IMG/VR virus record: IMGVR_UViG_3300036766_001627
Location: 1-61,509 of that record
Strand: one strand, 5' to 3'
Source of the DNA: a virus
Length of the DNA: 61,509 nt
The notes beneath the pieces are model-generated. The model saw only the letters and a program-made list of their open reading frames with translations, searched no databases and was not told the origin of the DNA. Below, piece after piece: positions 49,056 through 56,029 of this stretch (its first letter is position 1; each line of letters starts with the position of its first letter). The position numbers and the translations under genes are program-made.

Positions 49056-49771
49056 ATGTGCTCCACGACGAGTGTTGTTTGGCCATCTCCACTCAGTACA
49101 GCACTCGCTAGAGGAATCAGCCACCACAGATTCGGGAGACAACCCTCTGAGGACCAGTTGTGCATCGTGTAGTTGTAGGGCACGGCAACTACCTGCTCCG
49201 CCGTGAGGCTGAAGGCATCCCTGTGGTCCAGTCGTGCGGCGAAGACAAGCACCTCCGCGGCCGCCACGCGGAACGTGGCGACGAACCGCCAGTCGTCGTT
49301 GGAGGTCTGTATGCCGCACTCCTCGCGGAACTCCCGAGTCATCGCCGAGAGAGGAGACTCGCCGGCCTCGACCTTGCCGCCGATACCGTTGAGGAAGCCA
49401 GCCTGCCAGTCCGGCTTCAGCTTGCGGATTAGGAGGACATCGTTGAGCTTATCGAACGCGAAGCCTAAACAATATTGTTGATTCATATGTTCCCCTGTTG
49501 ATCGCGGGTTCTTCTTCGTTTCCGCCTCTCTATTGTAAGTTCTCAACCAGGCGGTGATCTCCCAGCCCAGGAAATAATCGGTAGGTCCCATGGTGAGGTA
49601 GATGATGCGGGGGTCTGTTTCCTCAGATGTCACAGCCAGATCAGATACGAAGTACCCATTCACCCACCAGCCAATCGCCGACTCGTCCCGCTTCAGAATA
49701 AACCAACCAAATCTCTCCCGGAACAGCGACTCGTCAACACAGAAGTTCTCGCCGCGGCACTTGATCTTCAC
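49052..49771 (-). CDS. Nudix hydrolase with extra N-terminal domain
   Basis: 239 aa from GTG 49771 (GTGA overlap with the sigma gene stop; AGGAGA upstream). The C-terminal 144 aa hold a complete Nudix box (GKVEAGESPLSAMTREFREE then CGI), fitting nucleotide or RNA-cap-like substrate cleavage. The first 95 aa (FGWFILKRDESAIGWWVNGY, MGPTDYFLGWEITAWL) are not recognised. An internal ATG at 49486 with AGGGG upstream could yield the Nudix domain alone, so this may be a fusion of two former genes. Confidence 0.75.
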   Translation of the reverse strand: MKIKCRGENFCVDESLFRERFGWFILKRDESAIGWWVNGYFVSDLAVTSEETDPRIIYLTMGPTDYFLGWEITAWLRTYNREAETKKNPRSTGEHMNQQYCLGFAFDKLNDVLLIRKLKPDWQAGFLNGIGGKVEAGESPLSAMTREFREECGIQTSNDDWRFVATFRVAAAEVLVFAARLDHRDAFSLTAEQVVAVPYNYTMHNWSSEGCLPNLWWLIPLASAVLSGDGQTTLVVEHI

Positions 49772-50481
49772 AGGTTCTCCTTCGAGACTGCTCTCATCTT
49801 AGCGAGTGCCTTCTCTTGTATCTGGCGGATACGCTCTTTACTGACACCCTGTAAGATGCCCACAACTTCCAGAGTTAGCGGCGATCCCGCGTGCTCTCCC
49901 TGTTCGCCAACGCCGAACCGCAGGCAGATCACCCGTCTCTCTACCGGAGAGAGAGAGGCTGTGGCCATTAGTCTAGTGGTGGCCGCGGCGGCACTCTCAT
50001 CCGGCAGACTATCTGCGACCGCCTCGGCAATGGCACATCGCTGAGCCTCGTGGCTATCTCTAGTTCTGGAACGTCGCAGCGTGATAACGACTGCCCGCTG
50101 GATCACAGGGAAGGCGTAGGTACTAAGGCGACAACCCTTCCTGAGCTTAAACTTATCCACCGCCCGCAGAAGTGCCTCGGTGGCCGCGCTCTGCAGATCG
50201 TGCTCTGCGCGGCCACCGCGATCCTGATTGGCGAAACCCGCCGCGATCTTGCCCGCGAGTGCCATATTGGCCTCACAGAGAAAAGCACGGCAGACATCTC
50301 GCCTCGCTGCCCAGAGGGGCACGGCGGCGTTCCAGGCCTCCGCTCCACGGGATCGCGGCCGGCGCGGAGCCGACCTACGCCGGGCATACGAGAGACGGCG
50401 GAGCCAGAGACGTTCCTCGACGGCCGAGAGACCAGTGCTGGTAGGCGGATGGAGGGGAAGGAGATTGGGGAAGAGGGTCAT
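49768..50481 (-). CDS. Phage-encoded sigma-70 family factor
   Basis: 237 aa from ATG 50481. Region 2-like DLQSAATEALLRAVDKFKL and GCRLSTYAFPVIQRAVV (core binding and -10 recognition), region 4 with LSPVERRVICLRFGV and the HTH VSKERIRQIQEKALAKMR (-35 recognition). N-terminal 80 aa are basic and replace region 1. Promoter TGGACA-N17-TATAAT sits 6 nt before the ATG. Probably redirects host RNA polymerase to phage promoters. Co-transcribed with the Nudix gene. Confidence 0.85.
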   Translation of the reverse strand: MTLFPNLLPLHPPTSTGLSAVEERLWLRRLSYARRRSAPRRPRSRGAEAWNAAVPLWAARRDVCRAFLCEANMALAGKIAAGFANQDRGGRAEHDLQSAATEALLRAVDKFKLRKGCRLSTYAFPVIQRAVVITLRRSRTRDSHEAQRCAIAEAVADSLPDESAAAATTRLMATASLSPVERRVICLRFGVGEQGEHAGSPLTLEVVGILQGVSKERIRQIQEKALAKMRAVSKENL

Positions 50482-50487
50482 AGGCCG

Positions 50488-50516
50488 ATTATACACCCTC
50501 AACAGGGGGTTGTCCA
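50488..50516 (-). promoter_or_regulatory. Promoter fused to ATG of the sigma gene
   Basis: On the reverse strand TGGACA (50516-50511), 17-nt spacer, TATAAT (50493-50488), 6 nt, ATG 50481. Confidence 0.75.
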
Positions 50517-51196
50517 GAAGAATCCAGCCCTGGACGGCCCGAGGGCCATGTGAGACCTCTCACGGCAAAATACTCGCGGGCCATCTCTACGATCTTCTCT
50601 TTTGTCGCGGACTGCCGATGGTGCTCTATCCCGAAGTCGGACTGGGACGTTGCCCAGTAGGTTGCGGTGATCTCGGCGTCTTCCGCGAGCGTCGGCTCGA
50701 CCAAGTCCAGTTTCTTCTTCCATGCGGCCTCATCCGTGAGGGCGGGGATATCCGCTATGCTCCCCCCGAGCACAGTGAAGGCGTCCTGGAGAATGCGGAA
50801 CTTCACAAGATTTGTCTTGTTTCGGTTGAATAGGTACGAGTCCTTCAGCCGGGACGCTGCCAGCTCCTTCAGTGCCACATGGACCTCTTCCCGCACCCCC
50901 TCGTCGGTCTCCGAGCGGAAGTCGTACTTCCGCAGGAGGCGGCCACGCAGAGCGAGTCTTCTGGAGCGATCTGCCCACGCGGCGTGTCCATCGGTCTGCA
51001 CGATAAGTTCACGGCGGTCTGCCCAGAGAGCGAGATGGGTGGCCTGTAGAGCCGCTATCTCAGACCGTTGCATCTGGCGCAGGGCACGAGTTTCTGCAGA
51101 ATAACGGACTCGCAGTTCATCAGACTCTGCCTTTTGCTTATTCCGCATCTCAGCAAAGTCAGCGGAAATTTTGAGGTTGATCTCTATGTTGGTCAT
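50489..51196 (-). CDS. Coiled-coil hypothetical protein, leaderless
   Basis: 235 aa from ATG 51196. N-terminal half is a long charged helix (EMRNKQKAESDELRVRYSAE, LRQMQRSEIAALQATHLAL), C-terminal half has TVLGGSIADIPALTDEAAW and ATKEKIVEMAREYFAVRGL. No family recognised. First gene of the leftward block; the sigma promoter overlaps its 3' end. Confidence 0.6.
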   Translation of the reverse strand: MTNIEINLKISADFAEMRNKQKAESDELRVRYSAETRALRQMQRSEIAALQATHLALWADRRELIVQTDGHAAWADRSRRLALRGRLLRKYDFRSETDEGVREEVHVALKELAASRLKDSYLFNRNKTNLVKFRILQDAFTVLGGSIADIPALTDEAAWKKKLDLVEPTLAEDAEITATYWATSQSDFGIEHHRQSATKEKIVEMAREYFAVRGLTWPSGRPGLDSSGQPPVEGV

Positions 51197-51202
51197 ACCC
51201 CT

Positions 51203-51231
51203 ATCTTAACCCAAGGCCGAGGGGTTGTCAA
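51203..51231 (-). promoter_or_regulatory. Promoter fused to ATG, start of leftward block
   Basis: Reverse strand TTGACA (51231-51226), 17-nt spacer, TAAGAT (51208-51203), 6 nt, ATG 51196. Confidence 0.8.
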
Positions 51232-51247
51232 CGGGACTTGGAGAAAA

Positions 51248-51300
51248 TATAGTGCTGGTACCCGTACTGGCCCAAGGGGGGTAGGGGTACTAGCACTATA
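51248..51300. promoter_or_regulatory. 16-bp inverted repeat upstream of leftward promoter
   Basis: TATAGTGCTGGTACCC (51248-51263) and GGGTACTAGCACTATA (51285-51300), one mismatch, 21-bp spacer. Lies about 17 bp behind the leftward -35, so may be an operator, or a bidirectional terminator/origin structure. Confidence 0.65.
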
Positions 51301-52254
51301 GTTGTTTCAAATCCTGTTGACTTATATACTTTTCTTTACAATAACAACAAAAATTATGTAAGTCTTTTATAATACCAAGGTTGTAGTTTTTCAAATTCTG
51401 GCAAATCCTGGACTCAAACTTCTGTTAGGGTCCGAGTTCTTGTTTTTTGGACTAAAAATGAGGAAGTTACGTCCAAAACCTTGTACACATTGGTCTACAG
51501 CCATTGGACTCAAACTTCTGTTAGGGTCTGAGTCTTATTTTTTGTGCTAAAAATGAGGAAGTTATGAACAAACCTTGTACACATTAGTCTACAGCCACAG
51601 GACTCAAACGTATGTTAGGTCTGTGTAAGGTGGGTTTATTATGACAAAGGGGGTTCATTAAGTTTTAGGGAGCAAGAACTGAGAGTTTGGAGTGGAGAAC
51701 CAAGAAGAGAAAGTTTAGATTTGGCGTTTCTCAAAAGTATGAAAAGACCGGGGTTATTTTCACCTAAGGCCATATAATCCCTATAATCCCTATAATCCAA
51801 CTTTTGCCATAATAAACCCAACCAACACTGGACTCAAACTTCCGTTAGGGTCCAGAAATCCTGGACTCAAACAAAACCCTAACAGGCCTGCTAAGCGTCC
51901 CGGCTTTTTCTGGTACCCCGGCTAACCGTCCTGGCTTTTTCGGGCAGGCCGGCTAACCATCCTGGCTTTTTCGGGCAGGCCGGGACGATCAGCGTCCTAT
52001 AACCTCGCCGACCTATTATCGGACCCTCAGCCCGCAACCCGTCCGATAACTCGGAGGAGTCCTATAAGAGAAGGCCATTCCTGCCGACTCTCATATGGTC
52101 CTATAACCTGTCACCTCGATCAGAGCCTGCACCCATGACCGGATCAACTATACTTCAAAAATTCTGGAAAGCAAAAAAAATTCCGAGAAATAAATTTGCC
52201 TTGTGAGGGTTCGTATTGTACAGTTGAGTAGGTTTATTGTTAAGGAGAAGAATC
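51301..52254. repeat. Gene-free region with repeated 24-bp dyads and other direct repeats
   Basis: No convincing gene. GGACTCAAAC starts at 51410, 51506, 51600, 51830 and 51863; in full copies it is followed by TTCTG and TTAGGGTCC, forming an imperfect dyad GGACTCAAAC-TTCT-GTTAGGGTCC. Copies 1 and 2 belong to a roughly 96-bp direct repeat (51410-51505, 51506-51599). CTATAATCC is repeated three times near 51775-51800. At 51897-51990 the phrase TCC(C/T)GGCTTTTTC recurs three times. Several GGTCC/GTCC(T/G)ATAA words lie at 51994-52110. AT-rich first half. Candidate origin, partition or immunity region. Confidence 0.75.
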
Positions 52255-52458
52255 ATGCAAACAGTGAAACGATTTGACGAAGTGGGCTTCATTATGGCGT
52301 TTGAAGGCGGGGAGCTAGATACAGAAGCAATCATAGAGGGCTTTCAGGCCCTTGTTGATTCGGGAATAGTTTGGCAACTACAAGGTTGTTATGGGCGGGC
52401 AGCGGCGGCGTTGATTCGGTCGGGCGAGGTTTTGGATACACTCGGAGTATTAGCATGA
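52255..52458 (+). CDS. Small conserved phage protein (WQLQGCYGR family)
   Basis: 67 aa from ATG 52255 (AAGGAGAA upstream). Pattern F..LVDSG.VWQLQGCYGRAAAALI is widespread in small phage proteins (I recall it as the DUF7417-like group). Function unknown. First gene of the compositionally distinct islet; stop overlaps the next ATG. Confidence 0.65.
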   Translation: MQTVKRFDEVGFIMAFEGGELDTEAIIEGFQALVDSGIVWQLQGCYGRAAAALIRSGEVLDTLGVLA

Positions 52459-52967
52459 GAATCAAACACAACGGAACAAAGACAACAAAAGCAACAAAGT
52501 ATATGCTTTGGTTATCGGCGGCAGACGTACGTAGATGGGTATTCAAGAAATACAATCGCCGGCCATGTAGTACACTTGCAGGCCATAGAGTGCAAATTGA
52601 GGTTGATGAGGACGGCCTGTTGGATTTTTGGCTAGACGGCGGGGGCGCCGGGCGGGAAAAGGATAAAATAGACGTAAATGAGGTTGAAGCGATTGTCATC
52701 GACTATCTTCATCCTGCTCTACGGCACTTGTGGCCAGTTTGGCCAAACCACACACAGAGCGGATACACACGGAGTATTAGCATGAGAACCAAACATTACT
52801 TTGTAAGCGAGCACGATGACACCAAGGCCGTTGTCATTCGTGACAACGAGGGCAAGATTGTGATCTCGTTCGGTGATCCAGCAAGTGGCGAGTTCGGGGA
52901 CTACAACACTAACCTCAAACTGGCGGTGCGTATTGTAGACTTTTTGAAAGAGGAGGGCAAACGATGA
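52455..52967 (+). CDS. Hypothetical protein, paralogue 1 with fused second segment
   Basis: 170 aa. First about 105 aa (MRIKHNGTKTTKATKYMLWL ... LHPALRHLWPVW) are homologous to the whole of the next gene. The remaining 61 aa begin with an internal MRTKHYFVSEHDDTKAVVIR preceded by TACACACGGAGTATTAGC, a near-copy of the sequence before 52455 (TACACTCGGAGTATTAGC). So duplication of the gene start created an in-frame fusion or a nested start at 52782. Confidence 0.6.
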   Translation: MRIKHNGTKTTKATKYMLWLSAADVRRWVFKKYNRRPCSTLAGHRVQIEVDEDGLLDFWLDGGGAGREKDKIDVNEVEAIVIDYLHPALRHLWPVWPNHTQSGYTRSISMRTKHYFVSEHDDTKAVVIRDNEGKIVISFGDPASGEFGDYNTNLKLAVRIVDFLKEEGKR

Positions 52968-53287
52968 GAATCAAACACAACGGTTCACGGACGAATAAGG
53001 CGACAGAATACACAATGTGGCTGTCGGTGTCAGATGTTGAACAGTGGGTTTTTAATAAACAGGGTTGCTGGCCATGTAGTACGCTTGCAGGCCATAAGGT
53101 GCGGATTGATGTTGATGCAAACGGCCTATTGGATATCTTGCTGGACGGCAAAGGCGGAAAATGGCAAGACATAGATGAGGGAAATGGGCCGATAATTGAT
53201 GGTAACGAGGTAGAGGCGATCATTACCGACCACCTACTCCCCGCTCTGCGGCATCTATGGCCAGTCTGGGGGTGTCGGCCAAGGTAA
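52964..53287 (+). CDS. Hypothetical protein, paralogue 2
   Basis: 107 aa, ATGA overlap. Same pattern as paralogue 1: MRIKHNGSRTNKATEYTMWL, PCSTLAGHKVRIDVDANGLL, LPALRHLWPVW. No family recognised; acidic/beta mixture. Confidence 0.6.
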   Translation: MRIKHNGSRTNKATEYTMWLSVSDVEQWVFNKQGCWPCSTLAGHKVRIDVDANGLLDILLDGKGGKWQDIDEGNGPIIDGNEVEAIITDHLLPALRHLWPVWGCRPR

Positions 53288-53454
53288 GAGCGTTGCGTGG
53301 TAGGTGGCCTGCTTTCAAATCGCAAGTGGTAGCCGAAGTGTACGCCACCTCTTCTGGCAATGTGCCGGATCATCTGGACGCCTTTGAGTGTACTGAATGT
53401 GGTCAAGTGTATTATGGCAGAGACAGGGCGGAACGATGTTGTTCGGAGGACTAA
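53257..53454 (+). CDS. Small zinc-ribbon-like protein
   Basis: 65 aa from ATG 53257 (TTG 53294 with AAGG upstream is an alternative that avoids most of the overlap). The C-terminal FECTECGQVYYGRDRAERCC is a CxxC...CC ribbon. Function unknown. Confidence 0.45.
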   Translation: MASLGVSAKVRALRGRWPAFKSQVVAEVYATSSGNVPDHLDAFECTECGQVYYGRDRAERCCSED

Positions 53455-53531
53455 TAGGTTAGTTGCCAGAAAACGGGGAGCGGAGCGTTGCTTATACTTT
53501 ATGTCCCTACACCTACTTTGGAGGTTCTGTA

Positions 53532-53741
53532 ATGATAACGCAAAAAAATCATCAAAAGATTGCTATTGTGATTCGTGAGGAAGAATGGTATGGCCTGCAA
53601 CAATTGAATCCTGGCAACGGCCACTATGCCGCAGGCTACCAACGGGCTTGCCGTAACATGGCGGAAGCCCTAGCGAAGTATTTTGCTGCGGATAGTCCGG
53701 CCTTTAAGAGGGAGGACTTTCTCGCGGCGAGTGTTCCGTGA
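53532..53741 (+). CDS. Hypothetical protein (69 aa)
   Basis: ATG 53532 with GGAGG 8 nt upstream. Helical: YGLQQLNPGNGHYAAGYQRA and CRNMAEALAKYFA. No family recognised. Confidence 0.55.
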   Translation: MITQKNHQKIAIVIREEEWYGLQQLNPGNGHYAAGYQRACRNMAEALAKYFAADSPAFKREDFLAASVP

Positions 53742-53795
53742 TGTGGGGCAGGCGGAAGAAGCGTGCGAAGAGGTGCTTTAATATTAGGAGAGACA

Positions 53796-54029
53796 ATGCA
53801 GATAAAGGTAAAAACAGATAACGGCGGATCGGTCCTTTTTAACGAAGAGCATCATGTGTGGGCGTCATTCGGCGTCATGCCCTCTTGTGAACTGCTTTAC
53901 GCTTCGGCGACTTTGGACGATGGACGGCAAGTGGCGTTCTGTCTTAACCGAAAGACGGGACTGATCGAAGTCGATGTCATGGACGCCTATGGCGAGGGGG
54001 AAAAAGAGATTCTGCGGTGTACCGCGTAA
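53796..54029 (+). CDS. Hypothetical protein (77 aa)
   Basis: ATG 53796 (AGGAGAGACA upstream). Beta-type: VLFNEEHHVWASFGVM, LDDGRQVAFCLNRKTGLIEV. No family recognised. Followed by the sRNA unit. Confidence 0.55.
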   Translation: MQIKVKTDNGGSVLFNEEHHVWASFGVMPSCELLYASATLDDGRQVAFCLNRKTGLIEVDVMDAYGEGEKEILRCTA

Positions 54030-54042
54030 GATTGAAGAGGAC

Positions 54043-54071
54043 TTGACTGCATGGATTTTGTGTGGTATGAT
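54043..54071 (+). promoter_or_regulatory. Promoter of the short RNA unit
   Basis: TTGACT, 17-nt spacer, TATGAT, with only about 35 nt to the terminator stem. Confidence 0.7.
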
Positions 54072-54077
54072 AGTCTT

Positions 54078-54141
54078 GGTTTAGATGGTATTTTCCCATG
54101 ACCGGCCCGCGAAGATAACCATTATCTTCGCGGGCTTTTTT
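54078..54141 (+). ncRNA. Candidate small RNA (about 64 nt)
   Basis: Lies between a good promoter and a strong intrinsic terminator. The only ORF is a 6-codon ATG ACC GGC CCG CGA AGA TAA at 54098. The unpaired 5' part (AGTCTTGGTTTAGATGGTAT) could be a seed for base pairing. Could alternatively be the remains of a gene leader. Confidence 0.5.
54105..54141 (+). terminator. Strong rho-independent terminator
   Basis: GCCCGCGAAGATAA / TTATCTTCGCGGGC, 3-nt loop, then TTTTTT. Confidence 0.9.
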
Positions 54142-54143
54142 GC

Positions 54144-54335
54144 GGCCCCGACTCCCCGACTCCCCGGCGCCCCGGCCCCACGGCGCCCCGGCCCCACGGC
54201 GCCCCGGCCCCACGGCCTAGCCTAACCATCCCAGCCTAACCATCCCAGCCTAACCATCCCAGCTTTTTTGGTCCAATAAGAAGGTCCGATAAGAAGGTCC
54301 GATAAGAAGGTCCGATAAGAAGGTCCGATAATGTT
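54144..54335. repeat. C-rich tandem repeats, CCTAACCATCCCAG repeats and GGTCCGATAA array
   Basis: In order: CCCCGACTC units, three CGGCGCCCCGGCCCCA-type units, three AGCCTAACCATCCC units (14 bp), then five GGTCC(A/G)ATAA elements at 13-bp spacing (54270-54331). No gene up to 54455; 54336-54440 is AT-rich, with AAATTTGTT and CGTATTGTAGAG upstream of the next gene, resembling AAATTTGCC and CGTATTGTACAG upstream of 52255 (a possible second promoter type). Confidence 0.85.
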
Positions 54336-54455
54336 TGGTCCTTTTGGTGTTGATCCTTAAGTGATGAGTTATCAGCATACCCTTGAATTACAAAAAAAGC
54401 AAATTTGTTAGACACAACGTAAGGCGTATTGTAGAGTGTAGTAATAGGAGAAATC

Positions 54456-54794
54456 ATGGCAACACGTTATCAAATTATCGCGGGCATCGGGTATGATCGG
54501 GAAGGTAGACAACTTGCAAACCCTGCGGCTCTAGTTCGGTCGCTGGCGGATGTTGCTACCAAAACATTTGGCGGGGTTACAATACTGTCGGGACAGGGAC
54601 ACTGGCTGGACAAAGGGAAGGTTGTTAGCGAAGACAGTATCATTTTTCAAATAGATGTTGTTACTGGAGAGTGCTTGGATGATGATGTTATGATTCCGGC
54701 CTTTGCAAAAACAGTACGTAACGTACTTAGTCAATCATCGGTGATGATTGTGCGGCAGACGTTGGACGAATTGGTTTTCGTGAGCGCGGACTAA
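54456..54794 (+). CDS. Hypothetical protein (112 aa)
   Basis: ATG 54456 with AGGAGAAATC upstream. MATRYQIIAGIGYDREG, then LADVATKTFGGVTILSGQGH WL and late strands, an alpha/beta pattern seen in small phage proteins of DUF3574-like type. Function unknown. Confidence 0.55.
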   Translation: MATRYQIIAGIGYDREGRQLANPAALVRSLADVATKTFGGVTILSGQGHWLDKGKVVSEDSIIFQIDVVTGECLDDDVMIPAFAKTVRNVLSQSSVMIVRQTLDELVFVSAD

Positions 54795-54805
54795 GGGAGA
54801 ACAAA

Positions 54806-55030
54806 ATGGACACATTCTTCGCACGCGGTGGAGCGCCTAATGATTTCGTGAAAGGTTGGCGTGTTCTAGTTATAGGACGTAAGACATACACAGGCACATA
54901 TGTCGGTGTTGTGTCTAGTCTAGTTGACTGTTGTATAGTCCAATTGGATGATGACGTAGTAAGTAATGCCGTGAATTGTTTCTCGGCAAGAATGGTAGTA
55001 GTACATTTTGACAATCTTGAACGATTGTAG
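54806..55030 (+). CDS. Hypothetical protein (74 aa)
   Basis: ATG 54806 (GGGAGAACAAA upstream). Beta-barrel-like: GWRVLVIGRKTYTGTYVGVV and SSLVDCCIVQLDDDVV. No family recognised. Confidence 0.55.
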   Translation: MDTFFARGGAPNDFVKGWRVLVIGRKTYTGTYVGVVSSLVDCCIVQLDDDVVSNAVNCFSARMVVVHFDNLERL

Positions 55031-55041
55031 AAGAGGATACA

Positions 55042-55239
55042 ATGAACGGATACTGTGCTAATCGTGTACTGGAGTTGTTACATGCCGAGAACCAACGGCT
55101 TTGGAAAGAGCAAAAGGAAGCCGCTGAACGTGGTGCGGCGGAGATACCAGAATTGACAGCCGAACAGGCGGCCCTTATCAATCCCGATGGTTCGTTTAGA
55201 GGTGGTCCGATTACCGATAATGTGGGATCGGCAAGCTAA
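55042..55239 (+). CDS. Hypothetical protein (65 aa)
   Basis: ATG 55042. N-terminal helix (VLELLHAENQRLWKEQKEAA) and Pro/Gly tail. Weak SD (AGAGGA). No family recognised. Confidence 0.5.
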   Translation: MNGYCANRVLELLHAENQRLWKEQKEAAERGAAEIPELTAEQAALINPDGSFRGGPITDNVGSAS

Positions 55240-55251
55240 AAGGATTTTTCC

Positions 55252-55280
55252 TTGACACCGGGTAAAGGATATCCGATATC
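55252..55280 (+). promoter_or_regulatory. Sigma70-type promoter
   Basis: TTGACA, 17-nt spacer, GATATC, before the 31-aa membrane peptide. An ATG 4 nt after the -10 opens a 9-codon ORF ending at the next start. Confidence 0.55.
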
Positions 55281-55310
55281 AGTTATGGTCACAAACAACA
55301 GGAGAATGGT

Positions 55311-55406
55311 ATGAGAAACACACTGATACTTGCGGTTTTTGCGGTTGGGGCGTTTTCGGCTTTCCTGATTTCGTTAGGTTGGTACATCGTGGCGTCTGGT
55401 TTCTAA
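55311..55406 (+). CDS. 31-aa transmembrane peptide
   Basis: ATG 55311 with AGGAGA 6 nt upstream, stop TAA 55404-55406. TM helix LILAVFAVGAFSAFLISLGW. Own promoter and terminator make a monocistronic unit. Function unknown; small membrane toxins, holin-like or exclusion peptides look like this. Confidence 0.6.
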   Translation: MRNTLILAVFAVGAFSAFLISLGWYIVASGF

Positions 55407-55431
55407 ACGGCCTTTTCTCCACCCCCCTACG

Positions 55432-55470
55432 CAACGCACGGCCAATTGTTGGCCGTGCGTTGTCGTTTTT
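55432..55470 (+). terminator. Strong rho-independent terminator
   Basis: Perfect 14-bp stem CAACGCACGGCCAA / TTGGCCGTGCGTTG, 3-nt loop, then TCGTTTTT. Confidence 0.9.
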
Positions 55471-55479
55471 ATTTCGCTG

Positions 55480-55583
55480 CCCCGACTCCCCGACTCCCCG
55501 ACTCCCCGACTCCCCGACTCCCCGACTCCCCGACTCCCCGACTCCCCGACGCCCCGGCGCCCCGGCGCCCCGACGCCCCGACG
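55480..55583. repeat. 8-bp C-rich tandem repeat
   Basis: About eight copies of GACTCCCC followed by four GACG/GGCGCCCC variants. Same unit as at 54146. Followed by a small palindrome TATACCA-CTAA-TGGTATA (55585-55602). Confidence 0.9.
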
Positions 55584-55660
55584 TTATACCACTAATGGTA
55601 TAGATTCCCCTTAAAAAATACTAACCGCCTCTATTTTATTAGAATGCGGGTACGTGTGAG

Positions 55661-55717
55661 AAACCTGCCATTTTGGCAGAATGAGACAGAATGACACGCC
55701 ATAATGGCAGGTTTTTA
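55661..55717 (+). terminator. Long-loop terminator-like hairpin
   Basis: AAACCTGCCATT (55661-55672) pairs perfectly with AATGGCAGGTTT (55703-55714), followed by TT. Inner copies TTTTGGCAGAATGAGACAG form a second internal pairing option. From 55718 to 55994 there are no genes, only three GGTC(C/T)(T/G)ATAA elements (55750, 55774, 55821). Confidence 0.55.
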
Positions 55718-55994
55718 GTTATCAGACGTAACACCTAGTCCAGAAGTATGGTCCTATAATAAGAGTTATGTTAAGGTCTTATAATATAAGGGTTTGTATT
55801 CTGATTCTCGCCAACGTGTGGTCCGATAAAAAGTGAGTTTTGACTCAAATATAGGGGGTAGGGGTCTATCGCGTGTATCTAGTACGTCCTCGCCCGGCCG
55901 GCCAGAAAAAAAAAAAGAAAACATTAATGTACGGCGAGCTTTGAAAGGAAACGTCCAAAAATATAAAAGCCTCGCGTGGGGATACGACCAGTCC

Positions 55995-56023
55995 TTGACG
56001 ATAACGTCTAACGTTATTATAAT
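55995..56023 (+). promoter_or_regulatory. Promoter fused to ATG, start of packaging/late block
   Basis: TTGACG, 17-nt spacer, TATAAT, 6 nt, ATG 56030. The spacer contains the palindrome AACGTCTAACGTT. Confidence 0.8.
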
Positions 56024-56029
56024 GGGTTG

